Below, piece by piece: positions 57,906 through 64,000 of a DNA stretch of 64,000 nucleotides. Source of the stretch: Lagopus muta (taxonomy: Eukaryota; Chordata; Aves; Galliformes; Phasianidae); assembly GCF_023343835.1 (NCBI RefSeq), contig NC_064437.1, positions 43,363,967 through 43,427,966 on the forward strand. The letters are read 5' to 3'. The notes under the pieces are model-generated. The model saw only the letters and a list, made by a program, of their open reading frames with translations. It had not been told where the DNA came from and ran no database searches. How positions within the stretch are numbered: position 1 is the stretch's first letter; every line of letters starts with the position of its first letter. Position numbers and translations under genes: made by a program.

Positions 57906-60565
57906 ATGGAATAAAAGATTTTCATAGAATTAAGCTCTGCAGAGCTCTTCTGCCTGGAAAGCAGTGCTTGCATGTGTACTGTTTGCTTTGGCTTTTCTGG
58001 AGTGGTACTGCTGATGCTAATACTTTGTGAAACACCAAAATATGTGTGTGAGGTTCTTACATTTTGTTGCATATCCCTGTGTTACGATGTACAGCTGTTT
58101 CTAATGATATATGCCAGGACCTCACAGAACAGGGGAAAATGGATGGAACAATAGATCTCAGCACTTCCAGCATATGTGGTCTGACATCAGTGAGTGGTGG
58201 GCATGGGTGCTGGCTTTTGGAAATGAGATCTTGTGATGTTTCTGTATGATTAGATTAATGCTTGGCCCTATCTTATTGGGAACATATATTAATGGCACTG
58301 GGCTACCAGTATTCCTCAGCCTAAAAAGCAAAGTCCTAAAACATGAATGGCATGAAAAATACAATGCATGTTGTGTGTAATAATGCTTAGTTCTAAAATG
58401 AAAGAATTATGGAATATCTCACAACAGTGAGTGCACAAGAAAAGTGTAGCCTGTTTGGCAAAGTGAACTGTGTCCTCCTTGCCTGAACCCAATCCTGAGG
58501 ATCATCTGTGTTACATTAACATCAGTGTGGGGAAGGATGTTCCCCTGACACAGTGGTTTTCATTGCTACTGGTAAATGAAAGCAAAAAGAGCCAACTTGA
58601 AGCGTTAAGTTTTTGTTTGCCTTGTGATAGACATGTCTACAAATGAGTGTGTGGGAGGCTGCTAGTAGTGAGCTGCCCTCACGTGTGGAGGTGGGGGACA
58701 TGAGCCCTCTGAGCTATTCTGTATGCTCCAGCTGGATTGCTCTGAGCGCGTCTAATTGTAACAAGTCACGGAACTACTTGTGCCTTCTGAATGCCTCCAA
58801 AAAACTCTGCCTTTGCTGACTTTGTTCTGAGTGTGTTATGCAAAAGGTTAATGTGTGAGGGTAGCTGTGGTGGAACTTGTGTGCAGGTGTAACGTGCAGA
58901 GGAGGTCTATCTTCCTCATAAAGGTCTATGGTAAGGTCTATGGATAGGTCTGTCCTCTGTTCTTCCATAGGAAGTCTGACTGCCTGGCTGCCTTTTGCTG
59001 ACTGTGTGGGGTTTTCACTCCCTGTCCCTGTGGGTGCTGAAGGCAGATGAGCCCAGCTGCTTTTTGCTCTTTGGGTGTTGCACCAAGCTGTATGCAAGGA
59101 AGCAGGGATTCTGTATCTAAAATACTTGAGAGAAATGATCTTCAGCATTGTGTATTACCTACAAGGAGGAAAAAAAAAGAAACCACCAAAGAAGCCCCCC
59201 AAGTATCTCCTTTAATTTAACCTATCCAACTTCTAAAATTACTGTTAGTATCTGAAAAATGCCAAGTTACAGGGGCACACCAAGGCAGGCTCGTGCTCTT
59301 GTATGAATGATATCTCATGGATGCTTATTGTAGGTGAAAATTAGAAGTGATCAATAACTTGTTTCACAATTAATTGGTGATTTCTTCTTCCTGTCTGATG
59401 TTGTGAAGGAAGTGGGAAGGCAGTCAGCAGGGTCCTTTTGTTTGAGATTGCAGGGTTCACAGACTGACTGCTCACAATCGTGCTGAGAGAGTGGTTCTCC
59501 CTCCATTTCAGTGTATGCAACCTCACTTGTGTTTTCCCTATATTTTTCAATTGCAGAGTAACTTTGTATTTTCTTCTGTCTCATTTTAAATATAACCTTT
59601 TGAATTTCAGTGATAATATGTAAACTGTGCTGGAAATGCAGGCTGTTGTTTACACCAGCAGTTCTTGTGGCTGACTGGACAATGTAGTACTGACACTTTT
59701 ATAGGTATTCATCTGCACAACAGAAAGGAAGTCAACAGCTGTTCAGATTGCTACAGGGTCTGAACTGGAGTCCTAGTAGCTGCTGTAAGCCTTCTAGCAT
59801 GGGTATCTGTGCTTATGCTTCAAGGAGCTTTCTTGATAGAATTTTCCCTGTTTCGGTCTCTGTTTAGATGTGTTTGTTCTTCAGAATAGTTCCTATATGC
59901 TTCTGTTAAATGTATCTTTCCAAGCTTGCTTTGTTTCTAATTCAAGAATACTCTACTTACCAGTGTTTGTAAACAAAATGGATGAGAAAGCTGCCTTCTG
60001 TCAAAGCAAAAGAACTGAAGGCACCATTTGTTCCATTCTCCTTAGTCATGTCTGGAGGTTGCATTCAGTCCTTCCTTGAGTGATACCTTTGGTTGTAACT
60101 ATGCGTTCCTGCGTAAATGTTTATGTGAGAAATCGTCCATGTCCATGTGTAAGTGAATATTCTCCTGATTTAAAATCTCCCAGTGCTTTGCACAGGGATT
60201 AGTTCTTTTATGTAGTGTGCCAGTTGCTTTTTCTTGTTTATGTTGGTTTACTAGTGGATTATTATTTATTTACCTCTATCCCATATGAGTCCTATATTTT
60301 GACAGTCAAATATATCCTTCCTGACATGGAGTTTAGTGACTTCCATAATTTTCTCTTGTTCTAGATCCCATACTAGACCAGTCTTCTTTGATACTGATGT
60401 GAAGAATGTTTTTTAACTTAGAACATGACAGAATATAGTGGAAGATATTTCTTTATGATGAGCACTATTAAAGGGTCAAAACAGAAATCTGTTTAGGCTA
60501 CATGGATTTCAGACTGCTAAAAACAATTGTCAGTACAATTGAATTGTACTTCAATTTTTTTTTTT

Positions 60566-60581
60566 TGTGTGTGTGTGTGTG
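60566..60581. repeat. (GT)8 microsatellite
   Basis: Eight GT units directly after a T tract in DLG5 intron 1. Confidence 0.9.
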
Positions 60582-62438
60582 ATATTAAAAAAATTGAAAA
60601 AACAGTTTCAAAAAAGCTGTTTCAATTGCCAAGGTTACAATTTCATCTTGAGGAGTGGCTGTGAAGTTGTTCCCAGCTACATCCTTAGCTGGGCACGTTG
60701 TTGAACTGAAAAAGCTTTGCCGCACGTTTCAGAACTTGTAGGTTGATCATCTCCCCTGTATCAGCAGTTGACCTCCCACGTTTCTGTAATCATCCAGTTG
60801 CAGTCAGTGTGTATATCTGTAAGCTTTATAGAAACAGTGCATTCATTTTACTCTAAGCATTGAGCCCTATTTTAGATTTCAAAAGCAGATTATGTCAGTC
60901 TTTTGTGGTGTTTTATATATCTATTTCAATATAAGAATTTAAGTTTTAAAATTTTAAAATTTAAAATTCCTAGTGGATTGGTTGTTTTTTTTTTTTTTAA
61001 ATTCTTTTTAAGGAAGGTCTTGAAAGGGACATGAAGGAAAGAAGAAAGATGGTTGAAAATTGAATAGTTTCCTTATATTTTATGAGGCTTATTTTTTTCC
61101 TAATTCTGGTCAGGGATTGAATGTTAATTTCTAGTCCAGAAAATAAATGTGAGGGCATTTTATTAGAATAGGAAAAAGTAGGAGTAGGAAAAAGGCCAGG
61201 AACTGCTTCTCCAGGTGTTCGGGTGCTTTTTTTTTTTTTAAGTGTGTTGCTTCAGACAGAATTAATTTGAAATCACAGATGACTTTTAAATATTGCAGTA
61301 TTGCAGCAGTCTTTGAGTGCATGTAGAAACAAAAGAGTAGTTGCCTTTTGTGTCAGCAGTTAGGAGATGGAAGGCTGAGACCCAGCACTCGTGCTGGCAG
61401 CTCAGAGGTAAGGAGTGCTCAAAAAATGGAACTGTGCCCAAGATGCTGGGAGCAGAACAGCTGGTGTTTGGGTCTGGGCTCTCTGCGTTTTGCCCCTTCG
61501 CTGGTCCCCCCAGAATGTTGCCCTGTAACAGAGGAGCCAGTGAGTGGCCAAGAGGCTGTGTGGAGCAAGGCTGTGAAGTATGGAGACAGGCGGTGTTGTC
61601 CTGTAGGAGTGAGAAGAGAGGAGCTTGGGAGGGTAGGGGCAGAGTAGAGAAGCATGATTGTAGAAGTGTTTGGAGAAGACGAAATGTAATACTGGAATTG
61701 TACATTCCCTGGGAAAAAGGGAAATGAGAATGAAGAGAAATTGTAAAAGTGTAATTTTCTGATTTGAGGACTGAACAGGCAATTTTGCAATTAAGCTCAA
61801 TTTATATTCTCTTCTAGTGCTGCAAATTGAAGAGTGGGAGAAGTAGAGCATACAATATGCCTGGTTATGTCAGACCTGTTATTAGTTCTTATGGTCTCCT
61901 CTCAAGCCATGATACAGGACTTAATTTTTAAAAAAATGGTGCAGATAAAAAGCGAGTGGTGTCAGAAGTCACTTACATTAGGAGAAGTACAGGTCTCTGA
62001 CAGTGATAAGCAATAATTAAACTTGCAAAAATACCCGGTGCTTGTTTCGCAGTACATGTGTTATCTGATGACCTCAATTACACAGTATCCCTTCCAAGTA
62101 TCAGGCTAACAAATGCAAGAAGCTTCCAGCAAGTGTTCAGGGGGGTAATTCCCAACGAAAAACAGTGGGTGGAAGTGATCTTTCGCTTCCAAAGAAGGAA
62201 ATGTGTATTTAGTAGTTCACAACTCCCAAGAGTGATGGCTCTCAATTATATTTTTGCTGTGGAGGAAAAGAAGAAGAAAGCTAGTCACTCATGTAGCTAG
62301 TCATTCATGTGGCCACTGTTTTCAGCTGTGTAAAATGAATAGTAATTTTGGGGGTATCTGTGCCTACAGTTATTGAGCTGTTTTGGACATAAACAAGACT
62401 TACAGACTTACTGTCTTACTCTTGCTGTGAAGGGTGTT

Positions 62439-62440
<2 letters not shown>

Positions 62441-62468
<28 letters not shown>
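62441..62468. repeat. Poly(T) tract, 28 T
   Basis: Twenty-eight T followed by AG. It resembles an acceptor, but the sequence beyond it does not encode recognisable DLG5 protein. Confidence 0.95.
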
Positions 62469-62471
<3 letters not shown>

Positions 62472-62906
62472 CCTTTGGTCCAGATAGCAAGGACCGCAGC
62501 CACCACACGGCAGTGACTGGGCTTCTCAGGTTTAAACAGTCTGCAACTTGAGTTTTCTTTTTTCCCCTTTTTTCTTTACTTTTACTACTTTCTATTTCTT
62601 TTTTCCCTCTTCCTACTCCACCTTTATTTCCTTCAACTTGCTTCTTATCTTTCCTTACTCCTATGAACTCTTATTCCATTCAGTCCTAATCTCAATTTCC
62701 ATTATTATTTTATAGCACAATTCCTTATTCAAAAGCTGCATCATTCAAAAGATGCCAGTATGTTATGGTGAATTCCTTCCTTCTAATTTCAACTTCTTTA
62801 CGGCAGAGCCTCTTGTACCGTAAAATCTCAGGTGAGACATTTTTCAGAGCTGTTCAATGCTCTGCACGTTTTGAATGTCTCAGTGTGAGGCAATCTGGTT
62901 TTGTTT

Positions 62907-62907
<1 letters not shown>

Positions 62908-62930
<23 letters not shown>
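62908..62930. repeat. Poly(T) tract, 23 T
   Basis: Twenty-three T in DLG5 intron 1. No poly(A)-tailed element body was identified on the minus strand next to it. Confidence 0.95.
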
Positions 62931-62937
<7 letters not shown>

Positions 62938-64000
62938 GAGCAATCTTGAAATGCTGTATTTATAGTAAAATTGATCTAGATAGCAAAACATGTCAGCACA
63001 AATAACTTTGTATGAGTTGAGCTGTAATAATAAAGTTGAGGCTTTATTACATTTCTATCTAGGCTTCAATGACTTTCTGCATTATACTGTGTAATCAGTG
63101 CTGAAATATTATTTTATAAATATTATTTATTTATAAATGTTTATGAATTTATGAATATTATTAGCTGCCATTTAGTAAAAAGTATTGATTTAGAACTGAA
63201 TCATCCTGGAAACATTGCACTGAGCTTCAACTTGAGGTTATCCAATATTTCTCTTGTAAAAGCTTAAAAGAATGGTACTGTCCCATGGAGAGCCTAAAGC
63301 TTTTACTGCATCCTCAACTTCAGAGCCCTGCCATACCACAAGGAATGTGTTTGGAGATTCTCAGTGTAATTCTGACATACTACTAATTCTTGTCAGTGGT
63401 GGAGCTGGTAGTATGTTGAAGGAGGCCCACAGCACTACTGCGCAGAAACCAGTTCAAAATGCCTGTTGTCCAGTGTTTGCTGTGCTATGGATGTGTTTGT
63501 ATACTTACCGTGGGTTGTGTTGCATCAGCAGTTGTCCTGATGGTAACAGGTGGTACAGCAGCTTCTACTGTTGTAACTAACAAGTAAGATGAAGCTTCAG
63601 ATCTCCTTCTGTAAGCTGCTATGCAAATGGAACTCAGTCTATACAGGACAATATTTGCAGACTTGAAAAAAACATGCTGACAGGCTGAGTTCCTGAGATC
63701 CCTGGATCTTGCGGAATCTGGCAGAAGAACTTGGCTACTTGGGCCGAATACATAAGGATATTTTTCTTGATGATGAGTGGCTATTGGGCAATAAAGAAAA
63801 ACTCACTACAACTCAAAGGCCCTTCTTACCCTGCTGATGTCAGAGGAAGCTGAGAGCTGGCAGTCACCTTCTCCATCAGTTTCTGAATTCTCCAGTTTCA
63901 CGATTCCTGGTCTGAATTGCTCACAGTATTAACTAGCTTGTTCTGGATTGCTGCTGTTTGTATTTTAGAAGAATCTTTTTAAGTTATTGACTGAAAAAAT

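Larger units (their letters stand above)
55534..64000 (+). other. DLG5: DLG5 intron 1 (runs past the window end)
   Basis: From the exon 1 donor to the window end. The first 500 bp are still CpG-rich. Then follow a poly(A) tract, a long CR1, simple repeats and ordinary AT-rich DNA. I searched by eye for the next human-like exon (serine-rich sequence after residue 101) and did not see it. Confidence 0.8.

Noticed and set aside
57222..58030. Open frames of 158 and 112 codons in DLG5 intron 1
   Set aside because: Most of both is the reverse complement of CR1 sequence, and there is no similarity to DLG5 exons.
61286..61851. Cluster of overlapping open frames on both strands (99-149 codons) at 61.3-61.85 kb
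   Set aside because: There is no start context, domain or splice pattern, and different frames overlap on both strands. It is probably a stop-poor stretch. Conservation or expression data could reverse this.
62441..62530. T28-AG followed by non-repetitive sequence, resembling a DLG5 exon 2 acceptor
   Set aside because: The downstream translation does not resemble DLG5 residues after 101, which are serine-rich. T28 is more simply a homopolymer.

Overview
This window is avian nuclear DNA, most likely chicken or a close galliform. The genes have vertebrate exon-intron structure with GT-AG introns. The repeats are mainly truncated CR1 LINE copies plus two Mariner1_GG/Galluhop-like mariner fragments, and CpG islands sit at the gene starts. 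Three protein-coding genes can be read with confidence: RPS24 on the minus strand, POLR3A on the plus strand, and the first coding exon of DLG5 on the plus strand. The gene order and relative orientations match, as far as I recall, the human chromosome 10 block DLG5-POLR3A-RPS24 (inverted here).

Layout. Positions 1-2995 are sequence downstream of RPS24, with a C19 tract and one exon-like segment on the minus strand. RPS24 runs from about 9141 down to about 2995. It has six exons and encodes the usual 130-residue ribosomal protein; exon 1 contributes only the ATG and exon 5 opens with the stop codon. A shared CpG-rich head-to-head promoter at about 9142-9554 separates RPS24 from POLR3A. All 31 coding exons of POLR3A were placed (CDS 9555-39689). 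The summed coding length is 4,173 nt, which is 1,390 residues plus stop and equals my recollection of the human protein. A long 3' UTR follows, with candidate poly(A) signals at 39963, 41847/41851 and 42227. From about 42.25 to 54.2 kb I find no convincing gene, only two mariner copies, CR1 fragments and simple repeats. A strong CpG island (about 54.23-55.95 kb) holds the DLG5 promoter, and DLG5 coding exon 1 is 55230-55533. The rest of the window is DLG5 intron 1, including a CR1 of about 1.46 kb that carries an internal 24-bp tandem repeat.

How the genes relate. RPS24 is a small-subunit ribosomal protein and POLR3A is the catalytic subunit of RNA polymerase III, which makes 5S rRNA and tRNAs. 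Their shared promoter therefore joins two growth-linked parts of the translation machinery. DLG5 is a scaffold of cell polarity and junctions with no obvious functional link to the other two.

I see no clearly undescribed biological system here. The observations most worth checking are a 36-nt frame-preserving candidate cassette exon in POLR3A intron 21 and a phase-matched candidate alternative terminal exon for RPS24 at 2640-2765. Others are the head-to-head promoter and a G16 run 18 nt after the POLR3A stop codon. Exon boundaries come from reading splice sites and from recall of the orthologous proteins. No alignment or search was run.
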